A stretch of 64,000 nt of DNA, from NCBI GenBank assembly GCA_947846985.1, contig CANTUZ010000001.1, positions 558,001 to 622,000 of the forward strand, written 5' to 3'. The position numbers and the translations under genes were made by a program. The notes beneath the pieces are model-generated. The model was given only the letters and a program-made list of their open reading frames with translations, was not told the origin of the DNA and searched no databases. The first letter of the stretch is position 1, and each line of letters starts with the position of its first letter. The stretch comes from Fratercula arctica. Its lineage: Eukaryota; Chordata; Aves; Charadriiformes; Alcidae. Below are positions 33,451-46,600 of this stretch, piece after piece.

Positions 33451-35670
33451 CCCAGGCTCTGCTCACCGCTGCCAAGGGAGGCTCAGCTTAGGCTTCAGGA
33501 AGAACTTCCCAGCAGTGAGCGAGCCTTGGAGTCCTGCACTTGGGGAACCAGGGCCACCAGAGGGTTTCAGATCAGGTCAGACTGGCACCCGTCTGACACT
33601 GCTTGTCATAAGATGATCCTGTCTTGGGCAGCGGATGGACAAGCTGGTCTCTCCAGGTTCTTTCCAGTCCTATTTTGTGCAAGTCCCAGATCCAGAACTG
33701 GAAAGTCTCACCCATCCCCTGTGCTGTCCTTCCACTGGGCACAGCTTTGGGTGAGGACCCAGTCAGCTCCCAGCCAGCTCACACTGCTGGACCCGGGCTT
33801 TGGGATGCACTGGAGGCTGGGGTGAAATCTTTAACGTCTCTCAGATGTCAAAGCAATTCACATCCCTTTTACGTCTATTATTGCATTCACACGGCAGCCA
33901 GAGTTTGTCGAGATACTCACAAAGAGCCGAGGAACAACCCAAAGGGTGGACACTGCGCCCCCGGCTGCTGTTTCTCCCCCTTCCCCCCAGCCATCCCAGT
34001 CTTGTAACAGCTATTACAAACTCTCCAGCATTTTATTTCTTCCAGGCATCTAAAGCGGGGCTGAAATTAATGAGAAGGTAGATGTCTGAACACCTGCGTG
34101 GCATTGCTGTGCTGCGGGGATGAGGCTTATACGGGAAGCAACAGGGAACAGGAGCTGACTGAGCTGCAAAATGAATATTAAACAGAAATAGCCACACAGC
34201 AATATTTTACGCTTGTTACTGAGTTTGACTTTAATGCTGGCAGAAAAAAAAATCCAGACAATGCAAGAACTCCAGGGAATTAGCAACGTCCCCCAGTATA
34301 AATGCCTCATTTTTTATGGAGCACAAATGAGTTCTGGGCAGCCGGGGGAGGCTGTGAGTACCTCTCTGTATTTGCCATCTGATTATTCCTCAACAGCGCC
34401 TGCAAAAAGTTCGGAAGACACTTTCTACAGCAAGAAAGCGATATATTAAAAATTGTAATTTTTAAAACAGGAAAACAGATAGGAAAGAGCTGGGGGGGGG
34501 GGCGCGGGGGGAAGACAAGCTCCTTGTTTTCCTGCTGCATTGCGGCTGCAGAGTTAAGAATCTCAGTTACGCTTTACTGCCATAAATTAAGAAGCATCAG
34601 CTCAAACACACACAGAGGCAAAAAGAAAAGGGAGAAAAGTCGGAGCTCTTACAGCTCCATGTGGCTCAGGGTGGGATCTCCTACAGCCTTCCCCAGCTGA
34701 GCCCAAACCAACCTGAGCAACGGAGTCAAACCTGGGGCCAGGAACCAGCCGAGGAGGGCTGTACCCGCCCCAGCGACGGGAGAGGGTGTCAGGGGACCTC
34801 CACCGTGGGACAGAGCCCAAACTCCAGCACGTGAAATGCACCCAAAATCAGCAGAAAGTGCCCCACTTCATGGGGAAAACCAGAGTGTGGTTTCCAGAGC
34901 CGGAATTCCCTGGGTAAGCAGCAGGGTGGTGAGAAGGGAGCTGGGCTTGGAGCAGACGGTAACCCCCATGAGCCAGCAATACAGTACCAGTACCAGAAAA
35001 AAAAAAATGTTTAATTGCAAAGTTTGATAGCAGCAGCGTCGCACACAAATCACAGGTGTAATTATTCAGCTCTGCTTGATACTGAGGTGATCTCAGCCAA
35101 GTGCCGCACCGCCGTCTCACAGACAGAAATGGAAAGAATCCATATGAACCAGCTCAATACGGAAATAATGACACAAAAAAAAAGAGAGACTGGGTTTGCT
35201 GTCTTGAATAAACAGGGAGCTGGAAGGGGTAAACACACCGCTGTTGTGAGGAGGTAAAAGCCTGTTCTAAAGAGCGCGGATTTGCTTCTCTCCGTGACGA
35301 GGAGCTTAGTGTGCAGCATCGATAATTCAGCCGGGAATTAGGGGAGCTCTGAGTGACAGTAATGAACCGCTGGAAGCAAGGAAGTCACGGAGCATCCCTC
35401 ACCAGAGGCTCTGAGGAGCAGGTTAAATGAGCAGCTCTCAGAAATCACCTGGGTCCTGGCTCGCAGCACACATTCCTGCAGCCCCACCGTGCTGTGACAG
35501 CGAGCAGCGCCCTGCCACGGCTCGGCACACACCGCTGGCCATGGGCACGCACCAGCTGTCACCGAGCAGCGCGAGCGGCTTCTGCACACCCAGCTGCGCT
35601 CGGCTCTTCTGCATAACACACCACACCGCAAAATCCCATCCAGGAGATGGGAATCAAAACGCCGTGGGAC
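33451..35670. other. No gene recognised
   Basis: Unique sequence with the G-run at 34492-34510. Confidence 0.55.
34492..34510. repeat. G-run with quadruplex potential
   Basis: Eleven consecutive G, then CGC, then five more G. Too short for a defined satellite. Confidence 0.7.
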
Positions 35671-35883
35671 AATCATAGAATCATAGAATTGTCCAGGTTG
35701 AAAGGGACCTGTCAGATCGAGTCCAACCATCAACCCAACACTCACAAACCCACCACTAACCCATGTCCCTCAGCACCATGTCTGCCCGGCTTTTAAATCC
35801 CTCCAGGGATGGCGACTCCACCACTGCCCTGGGCAGCCTCTTCCAATGCTTCACAACCCTTTCAGGGAAGACATTTTTCCTAA
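35671..35883 (-). mobile_element. CR1 LINE, first of two abutting copies
   Basis: Octamer tail AATCATAGAATCATAGAATT, ending at TTTTTCCTAAT, a place where related copies continue for hundreds of bases. Confidence 0.95.
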
Positions 35884-35885
35884 TC

Positions 35886-36133
35886 ACACACAGAATCACA
35901 GCATGGCCGGGGTGGGAAGGGACCTCTGGAGACCATCCAGTCCAACCCCCTGCCAGAGCAGGGTCACCCAGAGCAGGTGGCACAGGAATGCCTCCAGGCG
36001 GGTTTGGAATGTCTCCAGAGATGGAGACTCCACCGCCTCTCTGGGCAGTCTGTGCCAGGGCTCTGCCACCCTCACAGGAAAGAAGTTCCTCCTCACGTTG
36101 AGATGGAACTTCCTATGGTCAAGTTTGTGCTCG
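35886..36133 (-). mobile_element. CR1 LINE, second abutting copy, different subfamily
   Basis: CACACAGAATCACAGCATGG start and the GGTCACCCAGAGCAGGTGGC word. It sits within 3 bp of the truncated 5' end of the preceding copy, same orientation. Confidence 0.95.
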
Positions 36134-39100
36134 TACACAGTGAGAGACACTGCGTTGGGAGCAGCAGAGATGAACAAAGATGCTCAATGCTACAGGCTTT
36201 AGGGAGAAACACTCGAGAAAGTCTCTCCAGCCGCTGTGCTGAAGAAGTCAGGGTTCAAAATACAAATGCTGGAGTCTTTCTGCAGGAGGCAGCTGGAGAG
36301 AACACAGAAACATCTCGGAGGAGGAATGGGGGTGGTGAGGGCAGCAGCCTGCTGGGACCCTGATGCACAACCACAGGCAGGGCCACGGCTGCAGCCTCAC
36401 AATTGGCTTCAGCCAGTCCAGAGTGTCACTGTCACGGAAACAAGGTCCATTTCTCAGCTGCTCCCACGCACCACCTCCCATCTGTTGTCACGAGCAGATG
36501 CAAGGCAGCACAGCCCACAGCAATAAAAGCAATTCCTTTGCGGACTGAGAAGCAGCACAGCTGGATGACGGCTCCAGCAACACAGGGACTGCAGCGTGAA
36601 CGGTGGCTGGACGGCCCTCTTAAATCAGCAAACATCACCCTCCTGAACTGAAACAGATTAAGTCCCAGCAACAGAGCTGCTGGGGAAGTTTCTGACCAAG
36701 GAAGTTCTGCACAGGCCTGGACTTTGCTAAATCAAGGGCACATGGGCAGCCACCCCAGACAAGCACTGATCCTGTCTGTGCTTGCAGGACGGGCTCAGCA
36801 CCCACAGCCAGAGCCACCTGCACCCCCAGCGCATCAGAGGTGCTGCCGCTGTGAGCAGGCAGCTGGACACACAGACATTATCATGGAGGTGGCAGGTCTT
36901 GGAGCTACACTCAGCCAGATGTGATGAAGTTGAAGCCTACCCCTCCCATGAGCGTGTCCCACACGGCTGGGGACAGCATAACTCCCACCTGAGGCGGGGC
37001 CGGGCCGCTGCTGCAGCCTTCATGGAGATCAGATTCCCACCAGCCTGAGGAAGAACATGTCCAGCTTCAGTGTCACTGTCTGGGATTGGGCCGGGAGCAG
37101 GGAGAGCTGCTTGTGTGCTCAAGGGCTATTAGACAAAAAGTGAGCCAGAAGCAGAGCCCACGCTACCTCTTCTAGGCAGTTGCTGTCCTCACTGTCCTCA
37201 GGCTGACTTTTGGTTTGACTCACAGGAATTTTAACCTTTTGGTTGCAGTGTCCCGTTATCAGCAAGAGGCACACTCCTCTGCCAGGCTGCCTCTGTGTGG
37301 ACACGGACAGGCCCTCCACAGGAGCGCTCTGGGCCAAGGCAGGCATTGATCCTTGGCTCATGGCCCCAGGGAAACGCGTAGGTGGTCTCATCACCTCCAC
37401 TTCAGCTTTAGCAGGACAAAAGGGCAGCGAGCACTGGCTGGCTGGAGAGGACGCTGGCTATGGAGTACACGACGCTGAAGGGAAGGGCCTCAGGCTGTCT
37501 CTTTGCTCAGGGTCTAACTATCAGGCAGCCCACACTCAGCATGGTACCACCATGAACCCCTTTGCTTCCCCCGTTCTCACCCTGCTCCAGGAATCACACA
37601 CAGGCAAGCTGCCACCAGTCTGCGTCTCCAGCATTTAAATCCCCCCCCACCTTTTTTTTTTTTTTTTTTCCGTCTCTGTAGCTCAGAGTTATTTCCTAGA
37701 GAGCAGCAGCACTTTGCTGCCAAGCGGGGAGATGTTCAAGGGGGAAACAGTCTGTTCAGTGTTGCTTTAGCCCAGCCACAGCAGAGGTAACAGAAACCTA
37801 TTTCAGAAAAGGAACTGAGCAAAACTGACCCCACTCAAGCAATGACCGCCCGCTTCCCTGGCTAGCGATAGCTGTTGGGGGATTAAGGGAATAGCAACAG
37901 GAAAATCTGGCTGGTCTTTAAGGAAATACCAGTGTTTGTCAGAACAGCGCAGGCAGCAGGAGGCAGCGCAAAGGCCAGGCAAGCAGTAGCCAGGGCAGTG
38001 GTTAAGGACGAGAGAGGTGGTGGCTCCCGAGGCCTCCCCCACCCCCAAAAAGGAGCATCAGCATTCAACGCAACCCTCGTCCCCACTCCAGCGCCTCTAA
38101 TCGCCTCTCTTCTCTGTCTAGCAGGAAGCACAAGCCCTCTTCACTCTTCCCCCAGGGGATGAGATCAGGCAGGAGTGCCAATTTCCACAGCACTCACGTT
38201 CAGGAGTGCCTCAGAGAGGCAGCAGCAAAACCACAAGAACAAGGAGAGTCTAGACTGCAGGGTCCCCCGGGAGCTACTCCTCTTTACAGAGGGATACATT
38301 AAGGGTGCGTTACCCAGTTACACCCAACCCCAAAAGCTCTTTTGTGATGCTTGAGAAGCAGCAGCTTGTTTGATCGAGTGACAGCTCACTGCTGGCCTGG
38401 CCGCAGAAGACACACTGCACAGCCCTGCCCTTGGCTGCAGCAGATCCCACTGGTCCCCCAGCAGCCGCAACCTGCTCTGCACTCTCCTGTCCAGACTGCA
38501 AAGGGTCAGCGCCAGACAGGCGGCAGCAGCAGCAGAGGGGAATGGACCCCATCCATCCCACTGCAGCTCTCCAGCAAACAAGCGAGGATAGATCGGCACA
38601 AGCATCTTCACAGCTTCACTAAACCCATCCATCACGGTCCAACCAGCAGCTCCTCAGCAGATCTCTACCTCTAGCCCATACTTTCCACACGCCTGTCGAC
38701 AGCCTAACACATGGCTTTTCAATTCTCACTAAACTCGCTCTGCCCCATCCAACCGGTAAGGTTGACATGTTCTGCAAGAGCGATTCTGCTTTCCCATCAG
38801 CCCTGCTTCAGCCCTTGCAACTTCTGAACCATCCCAAACTCACTGAGAAGAGGATTTTTGTAGTCAAAATGAATCTTTTTGGTGAAATCTCCTGAGAGGC
38901 ACAGCTGCCAGGGGTGGGGACAAGACACAACTGTCTTCCCTTGGAAGCAGAGAAAGCCACTTCCCAAGGCATTTGCAGTGGTGCCTTAAAGGAGAAACCA
39001 GAAGTAGAAGAAACAGGACAAGTGCTGGACTAAAAAACCAAGATGCAAGAGTTCAGGCCGTGCCCCTAGCACAGTCCCAGATTCTCCCGGTGAACTCAGC

Positions 39101-39408
39101 ATTCCTCCTTTGCACAGTACTGAAACACAGACCTGGCCTTACTTCAGCCCCTTCCTCCTCTTTACCTTCAAAACAACACACAGGAACAGGCACCCTACCG
39201 AGTTAAGCCCAGGTGCCCCAGAAATACAGGGTTCTGCTTATGTGCCTTATTTTACACAAGAGCCTTCAGACAGTTCTCCAGGAGGAAGCATGTGCAGGAG
39301 ATGCAGGGCTCACAAACCAGGTCTCAGCCTCCAGCTGCTACAATTCACTTTTAATCAAAAAAAAGTGTTCCCAAGACACCACTTGCTCATTCCTTTGACA
39401 TTCCACAT
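36134..39408. other. No gene recognised downstream of RRM1
   Basis: About 3.3 kb, free of CR1. A longer RRM1 3' UTR or a different transcript cannot be excluded, but no exon with convincing borders was found. Confidence 0.5.
37637..37670. repeat. C-run followed by long T-run
   Basis: A short C-rich stretch followed by about twenty T. No CR1 or gene is attached; it could be a processed-transcript tail in reverse, but no transcript body is recognisable. Confidence 0.6.
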
Positions 39409-40460
39409 TTTATTGCATTTGGCTGGATTAAAGGGTTAGTTGTATGGTACATTAATTCAATAAATATTTAAGAACTGGATGATGAAGCCCCATCGCATTA
39501 AAGCAGGGAGTTAAGCACATGGATAAGTAAAAATGTATGATTTTTCAAATAACTAGCTGGGGTGGATAAATGCAACTCTTGAAAAAAAAAAAAAAAAGAT
39601 AGTGTGTGCACTTCAGAAGGGCTTTCTGGCCAAGGACAGCACGGAAGTCCATTACCAGGAAACTGACTGATAAATTAGAGTGGGTTTTTAATAAAGAATA
39701 AAATGCACTGCAGCAGTTCTGCCATTTCCTGGTCAGAACTGAAAAGGAACATTTACCAAGAGCAATGCTCTGCCCTCTCAGGCCGGACGGAGAAGATGAA
39801 CTCTCCGGGTAGCAACACACCTACCGCCAGCCTCCACCTTTAAAAAGCTTTTTGGAAAGGGAAGAGGAGGGGACAAGGAGAGGAAGCAATGGTGGGAGAA
39901 GGGTCTCACCTGCAGATGTGCACACACTCCAGCTTTCTAAGCTTGACAGAAACTGCTCCTTTGCCATGACAGACAACACAGCAAGCACAACATCCCCTAG
40001 CCTAGGGATGTTTTCCTGCTGTCTTATCACAGCAAAGGAGAAGATAGCAGTCAGATCTGCTTCTTTCCCTGAAGACACGAGTAACAGTCTTTAGTAAATG
40101 AAAAGAATTGCCTGAAGTCCCCTGGACAGATCTTTAAGGTAAGTGGCATTAGCACTTTCCCTGTCTGTTCAGGAGAAGTCCTGCCTGTGGGGTTCAACGT
40201 AGGACCATGCAAGAGCACTTGAGTTTTGGGGAAGCCCAGCTACTAAAGCAATATACAAACTTCTTATGCACCCTATCCATACCTGTGCACCAACCCCCAA
40301 TGGGGTGAGGAAGCTACAACACACTACTGTGATCACCCCTCCTGCCACAGTTCCAGCAAGCCTCTACATCCTGAAGTAATACTACTTATAACTTCATATA
40401 TAGTTATAGCAGGACACCAGCAAGGTGGAATGGCTTTGCCGGCACTGCAGAGCAGGTCCG
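39409..40460 (-). other. RRM1: Probable RRM1 3' UTR with polyadenylation signal
   Basis: Downstream of the RRM1 stop the first canonical AATAAA seen on the minus strand outside coding sequence is at 39414-39409. It implies a 3' UTR of roughly 1.05-1.08 kb. An ATTAAA variant near 39690 could end a shorter form. The limits are inferred; no transcript data are available. Confidence 0.5.
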
Positions 40461-40649
40461 TTAGGAGCCACACATCATACACTCATCTCGGTTCTCCAGG
40501 GAGCACACCATGGCTGCTTTATTCCTCTCCTTCTCTTCCTCTTCCTTGGAGGCCTTCTCCCGCTCTCTGAGTTTCTCTTTGTTCAGGGTGAACTGGATGG
40601 GGTTCGCAGCTGGTTTTGTCCGTAGATAGTACATGCCAGTCTTCAGACC
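40461..40649 (-). CDS. RRM1: RRM1 exon 19, residues 731-792 and stop
   Basis: GLKTGMYY places Tyr737 and Tyr738, the end of the long-range radical path from RRM2. A Lys/Glu-rich linker follows, then the flexible tail ending ECMMCGS, whose Cys787 and Cys790 carry electrons from thioredoxin or glutaredoxin to the active site. CTGCAG acceptor; the stop TAA is complement 40463-40461. Confidence 0.98.
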   Translation of the reverse strand, partial: GLKTGMYYLRTKPAANPIQFTLNKEKLREREKASKEEEEKERNKAAMVCSLENRDECMMCGS

Positions 40650-43600
40650 CTGCAGAGCGAAAGCATGAGTCGAAGAGCTAGAATCAGCTAGAGGTCGGGC
40701 AAGCGATACAGCCAGACTCTGAAGTGCCGACCTCCCTTAGCCCATATCCCTGTACCAGCCTCACAGCCATGGCTTAGTAGTAGTCAGGATTAACGGGAGC
40801 AACGCTGCGAGCATCTGCAGCTTTATTGCTCACGAGAGATATTGCACTACTAACACCAGATTCTTGGAAGGGAACAGCCATTGACCCTTCTAAGAATCAG
40901 CGAGACCAACTTTTCATGACAGAACTTATCAGCCCCCATTTGCTGCCTGTTCTGAACCCCACCCCTCCCAGATACCTGCTTCCACCCGTAGAAGTGCATG
41001 CTGGTGAGTTTGCCGTAGTTGGGTTCCGCAATGTGGATGTTGAGAGACTGGCTCTGATCAATGAAAGCGCCTCTGTCTGCTGCCATCTTGAGGACAGTTT
41101 TCTGGGAGATCTCCCACACTGTCTTATAGAGCTGTTTCAAGTCATCAGGAATCTCAGGTATATTCTAAAAGGAACAGGAAGAGTTTGCCAATGCGGTGTA
41201 AGCAGTGTCTGCCCATATGTTTATATTCATAAAAATCAAAATTTTCACCAATTGCTGAGACTTCAGGAATCCTAACTTTAACTGAGGCTTTTTGCAGCTG
41301 AACTCTGTCACTGAATCCAAGGATTCTGTATCTGAAAGGACCTTACTTGCTGAAACAGGACAGCTTCTAGGTTATTTGAGAGAAAAAGCTGTTTGCAAAC
41401 AGACCATTACTGTTGTGTCCTAAATAGCTGGGAGGTCTTACAAAAAGCAATCCAGCAGCTAGTGCCCCTCCAAACTTCCTGGCAAGTGGGATGCACTTCG
41501 TTAGCATGCATGACTGCAAGCACAGCAGTCACAGCAGCAATTCAAACTCCACAGCATAAATGATTCATCCCACACAGACTCTTCTACATGTACCTCCTGG
41601 ATCTGGATGTCATATATACTCAGTTCCTGTCTCAAGCCTACTCCTTACTATGAAATTACCCCTTTATAATCTTTACGATAACGGGAATCCAAACATTTGC
41701 AGAACCTGCATAAAGTAGGGCAGCCAGACTTGGTATTTGTTCTAGCAATAATTACCAGTTCATTTCCATTGGGCTTCTCTACGACATGGGCAGGCTCCAG
41801 CAGGAAAAAACTACCACCGAGATCAGACACATCCCCTCGTATTTTCTAATGGAAATGCTGCCCGTTACAGCTTTTCCTCCCCAGCCTGGCTGAGTCACCC
41901 ATACACGGCAGACCTGAAAAGCACTGTGTGGCAAGACAGCCCCCAGCCAGCACTTCCCAGACAAACGGGAATCCCTGCACCGTTCCCCCTGGTTTCTCAC
42001 GCGTACCTGGATAGAGCCGTTGTGGGCAATGATTTGGTTTTTCATCTCCTCATTCCACAGGCCCCTCTCTGTGAGATCTTTCAACAAGTGCGGATTCACA
42101 ACCTGTAAGGGGCGAAGCCCAGAGAACGAAAGCACTGCATATTCTGCTAAGCTATATGCCCTGCTGCAACAACCCACCTTCCAATCCTGCCCAGTTCCCC
42201 GCTGTTTGCTGGGGCAGGAATTTGAGTAAACAGATTGAGTTTGTTAGAAGTGACTGTTGATTTTAATTGCTCAAACTGACACACAGGGGGAGCCATGATT
42301 CAGAAATGGTCACTAAGCACTTTCTCATCACAGATGCACTTTCCTAGAGAAAGTGTGCAGGTTTTTAAATGGTTAAATAAGACCTTGTACAGTACCAACA
42401 AACTTACGCTCTTCAGTCATATGCATGCAGACGGCCAGACTAGGCTCAAGGTTAAACCATCAGGGTAACAAATATGTGATGCCGCTGGCCACTGCAGAAC
42501 ACAGCAGGCTGGCTGCAACGCCTGGCTGACACCAGCCTGGCACTGAACTACTCGGACAGTAATGGGAGAAGTCCGGACATTACAAATCAGAAAGGGGAAT
42601 GTACGGAACTCTCCTGCACGAGGAATGCCAAAAGATGCAAAAGGGAGAAATCTTGGTTTGCCAGGGCCACTGACCACAACCTGAATTACTAAATAAGGAT
42701 ATAAACAGTTCTTAAAACTGGGGTCAGAAGGGGAGAGAAAAACAGGTGCAGGCTGTTTATCTGGGAAGAAAAAACAATGAACTTTTGCTTGCTGGGACTG
42801 GGGGTACCTGTCCAGCAGCCTGCACCCGACCTACAGAGAGGAGCAGGTTAATAAACCTGTTGTTCTGACCTCACCACACGTGTCTGAGTTGATCCTGCAG
42901 TCAGGAGGAAATGGAGTGCTCTCCCTAACATCGATGAGGGGACAGACCAGGCCTCCCTAAGTTAGATATTCCCCTGTCTCACATCGAAGTCTTTGCTAAC
43001 TCCGGCCTCCAGAACTCTTCATGCTCTGTCCCAAATGTCCTGCTGCCTGACAGATTTCTCTGCACCTGTAAAGCTTTTGCATGACTTCTTCAGATCTGTT
43101 CAGTGCTTTACATACAGATCTTTCCTCAGGACTGTACAAAGCAGCACTGTGGTCTGAGTTACTCTTCCCACAGCACGCTTGTCCCTTCAATAATTTCACT
43201 AATCATCATTCATTTAGCACGTATTCCTGCAAGCCATCTTGAGGCCTCATAAAGGTTTTTTCCAGACAAAAGCAGCACTTCTTTACAATTTTGCGTATTC
43301 CACAATGACTGTTGTGGAATATGCAAAACTGTACCATAGCACAAGGCAGGTGTTCCCCCTGGGGCTTCTGGCCTTCAACAGAAACATCGAAACCAAATTG
43401 AGTTACCAAGTGTGTGGCCTCCATCTTGTCTTTCTTAGCAGCGAAAAGTCATCAAAGAGATGGAAACAGAAAAGCTCTTTCCCACAGCTGCCTTGCCTAC
43501 CTGAAACTCTCCTGAGAGGACCCTGCGTGTGTAGATGTTACTGGTGTAGGGCTCGATGGATTCGTTATTGCCCAAGATTTGCGCAGTAGAAGCAGTTGGC

Positions 43601-46600
43601 ATGGGAGAAAGGAGAAGGCTGTTTCTGACACCGTATCTAGGAATGACAGTCAAGAGTTAGAAAGCTTCAACCAAGGGAGACAAGACAGAGAAGACCCAAA
43701 ATAGCAGAATTTACAGTCTGCCTGCAAAGAGCTGCAGAGGGCAGAGGGCCAGTATCAGGAACTCCAGCTCACACTCAGAAATCTCACCTTCTCAGGGTAA
43801 CCTGCAAACCCTGCAGTAAAAAAAGGGAAGCTCCACTAAACTTGTAACATGGGTAAACACGGAACCACAACTAAAGTTTTTACTATTTTCATCTTTAATA
43901 AGAGGGTTTCCCAAATTATTTAGTGATCAGAAAGGGTGCATAGAAAAAAGATCTGTCAGGCACTCCACAACGCCACAGCACTCAGGCAAAACCAAAACAA
44001 ACAGCCCATGAAGAGCCTGAGACCTGTCCATACAGGAGACAGTAGACAGATTTACTAAGTTTAAAAATTAGACCCACACAAATTGAATAAATTCATTACA
44101 GGCACTTCAGACTTTAACAATTGCTGTCTTCACAGTGTTCAAGACTCAGCTGCTTTTCCCTGTCCGTGGGGAAAGAGTTACCAAGCCCAGCTGACTCTGT
44201 CTCGCTACATTTGTTGAACAGGAACATAAACCAACCTGCTGATGCATCCAAGACAAAACAAGAGCTCAGCCAGATCAGTCTAGGGGGTGGGCTCTCTCTG
44301 GTTTGTAAGAACAAAAATGAAAGAAAACCATCCACAAAACAGTTCTGAAGAAAGATCTACTGTGGCAGGGGGGAAACACATAGGACCATTTTTACACTTG
44401 CACGTTTTCCTTTGGTTTTAGTCAGTCAGAACATATCGAATGTATTTTACATCTAATACAAACTGTGCAAGACTACTCACTTAGCAATCTTCTCCTTCAA
44501 AGCCTTCCAGTCCCAAAGATCAGACGGGGTGACATTCCACATGTCATACTGAAGAATCTGAAGAACACAGGTGTAGTCCAAATTAGACAGGGTGCTCTTT
44601 TCTCCGTGTTTTATAAATCACATTGTAAACTGACCTGTTGTTCCTATTAACTACTCTCCGCAATTCAGCCTCAGCGAAGGTCCTGTATCATGATCTTACA
44701 AACATTCAATCTTTTAACTGCGCCAAAGGGAACGGCCAGCACAGGCCGAGTCTTGCTTTTCTTTTATTCCTCTGCACCTCAGTTTAACTTCCACATTTCT
44801 TACTGCACTTAAGAAGCCAAATTGATGGAGAAAAACTCAAGTAGCATTTGTACCATTGAAATATTATCAGCCTACGGTGTTTCAGTCATACATCTTCTGT
44901 ACCGAAGACCAGGCACAGTCACATTATCTGCTTTTCATAGCTTTGGCCCTGACACAGGACAGTTTCTGGTACTTACTCCTTTGCTGACAGGAGAACCCTC
45001 ATATGTTTCATACGGTCCTTGCTCCTTGGCAAGTTCACAGCTGGCTTCCAAAGCACCATAATAAATGGTCTCAAAAATCTGCTGGTTCAGGCGCTGGGCC
45101 TCGGGGCTTTCAAAGGGGTACCTCATCAAGATGAAAGCATCTGCCAGGCCCTGCACACCAATGCCAATGGGACGATGGCGTCTGTTGGAGCGTTCAGCCT
45201 ACGTGGCATTCAAGCACAGAGAATAACTGACTTTAGCAGAACTACAGAGAATCATAGAATCGACATGGTTGGAAAAGACCTCTGAGAGGAATTCTCATCC
45301 ATACCATCACCTTAGCTTTTATGGGCCATCAATTCTGCTGCAACAACCCACCTTCCAATTCTGCCCAGTTCCCCACTGTTTGCTGTTTGGTAGGGCAGGA
45401 ATTTGAAGACCCAGACTAAGTTTCTTAGAAGCGATCACTGATTTTAATTGCTCAAAATGACACACAGAGGGAGCCATGATTCAGAAGTGAACACTAAGCA
45501 CTTTCTGGAAAAAAGACCCAGGCCTGTGAAGACGTTTAAACTCATGCATTCAAATTGTACATGCTAGAAAAATCACCCTCATCAGGTTTGGCTTCATATT
45601 TTGGGTATTTGCTTATTTCCTCCTCCAATGCCCAGCTCCGCCACTTGCCTTTCTATGTCCTTGCCATGCAACAGACCCTGCTCCCATTTCTCTTCAACAA
45701 TTACCAACCCTCTCCCCACTTTCCTTCCAGAAAGCTGTCTATGCACCCTCTCAAAAATGCATAAAAACAAAAAAATCAAGACTGAGTTACACCTTAGAAT
45801 CATAGAGTTGTTGAGGCTGGGAGGGATCTTTTAAGATCATCGAGTCCAACCATTGACCTAACTCTGACAAAAAACATCACTACCCCATGTCCCTCAGCAC
45901 CACATCTGCCCGGCTTTTAAATACCTCCAGGGATGACGATTCCACCACTGCCCTGGGCAGTCTCTTCCAATGCTTGATAACCCTTTCAGTGAAGAATCTT
46001 TTCCTAATATCCATCCTAAACCTCCTCTAGCGCAATTTGAGGCCGTTTCCTCTTGTCCTATCGCCCCCTACTACACCCTCCTTTCAGGCAGTTGTAGAGA
46101 GCGAGAAGGTCTCCCCTCAGCCTCCTTTTCTCCAGGCTGAACACCCCCAGCTCCCTCAGCTGCTCCTCACAGGACTTGTGCTCCAGACCCCTCACCAGCT
46201 CCGTTGCCCTTCTCTGGACACGCTCCAGCACCTCAATGGCTTTTTTTGTGGTGAGGGGCCCAAAACTGGACACAGCACTCGAGGTGGGGCCTCACCAGTG
46301 CCCAGTACAGGGGGACGATCGCTTCCCTAGTCCTACTCACCACACTGTTCCTGACACAGGCCAGGATGCTGCTGGCCTTCTTGGCCACCTGGGCACACTG
46401 CTGGCTCACATTCAGCCGGCAGCTGACCAACACCTTCTCAGGATCTTTCCAGGATCCTTCTCTCTGATCCACTTTCCACTGTACGCCTAGTGCTGTTCTG
46501 TGCTTTATGGAAATCCACACACACAAAAAAATATTCCAGCAGCATCTCAAGGGGAGGCTTTTTCTACAACTGCTTCACTAAGGAAGTGTTCTGGGTTGAA

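Noticed and set aside
40515..40530. AATAAA within RRM1 exon 19
   Set aside because: It is coding sequence (Asn-Lys codons) and cannot end the normal transcript.
40820..40835. AATAAA on the minus strand in RRM1 intron 18
   Set aside because: It lies upstream of the last coding exon; use would remove the C-terminal shuttle cysteines, and nothing suggests it is used.
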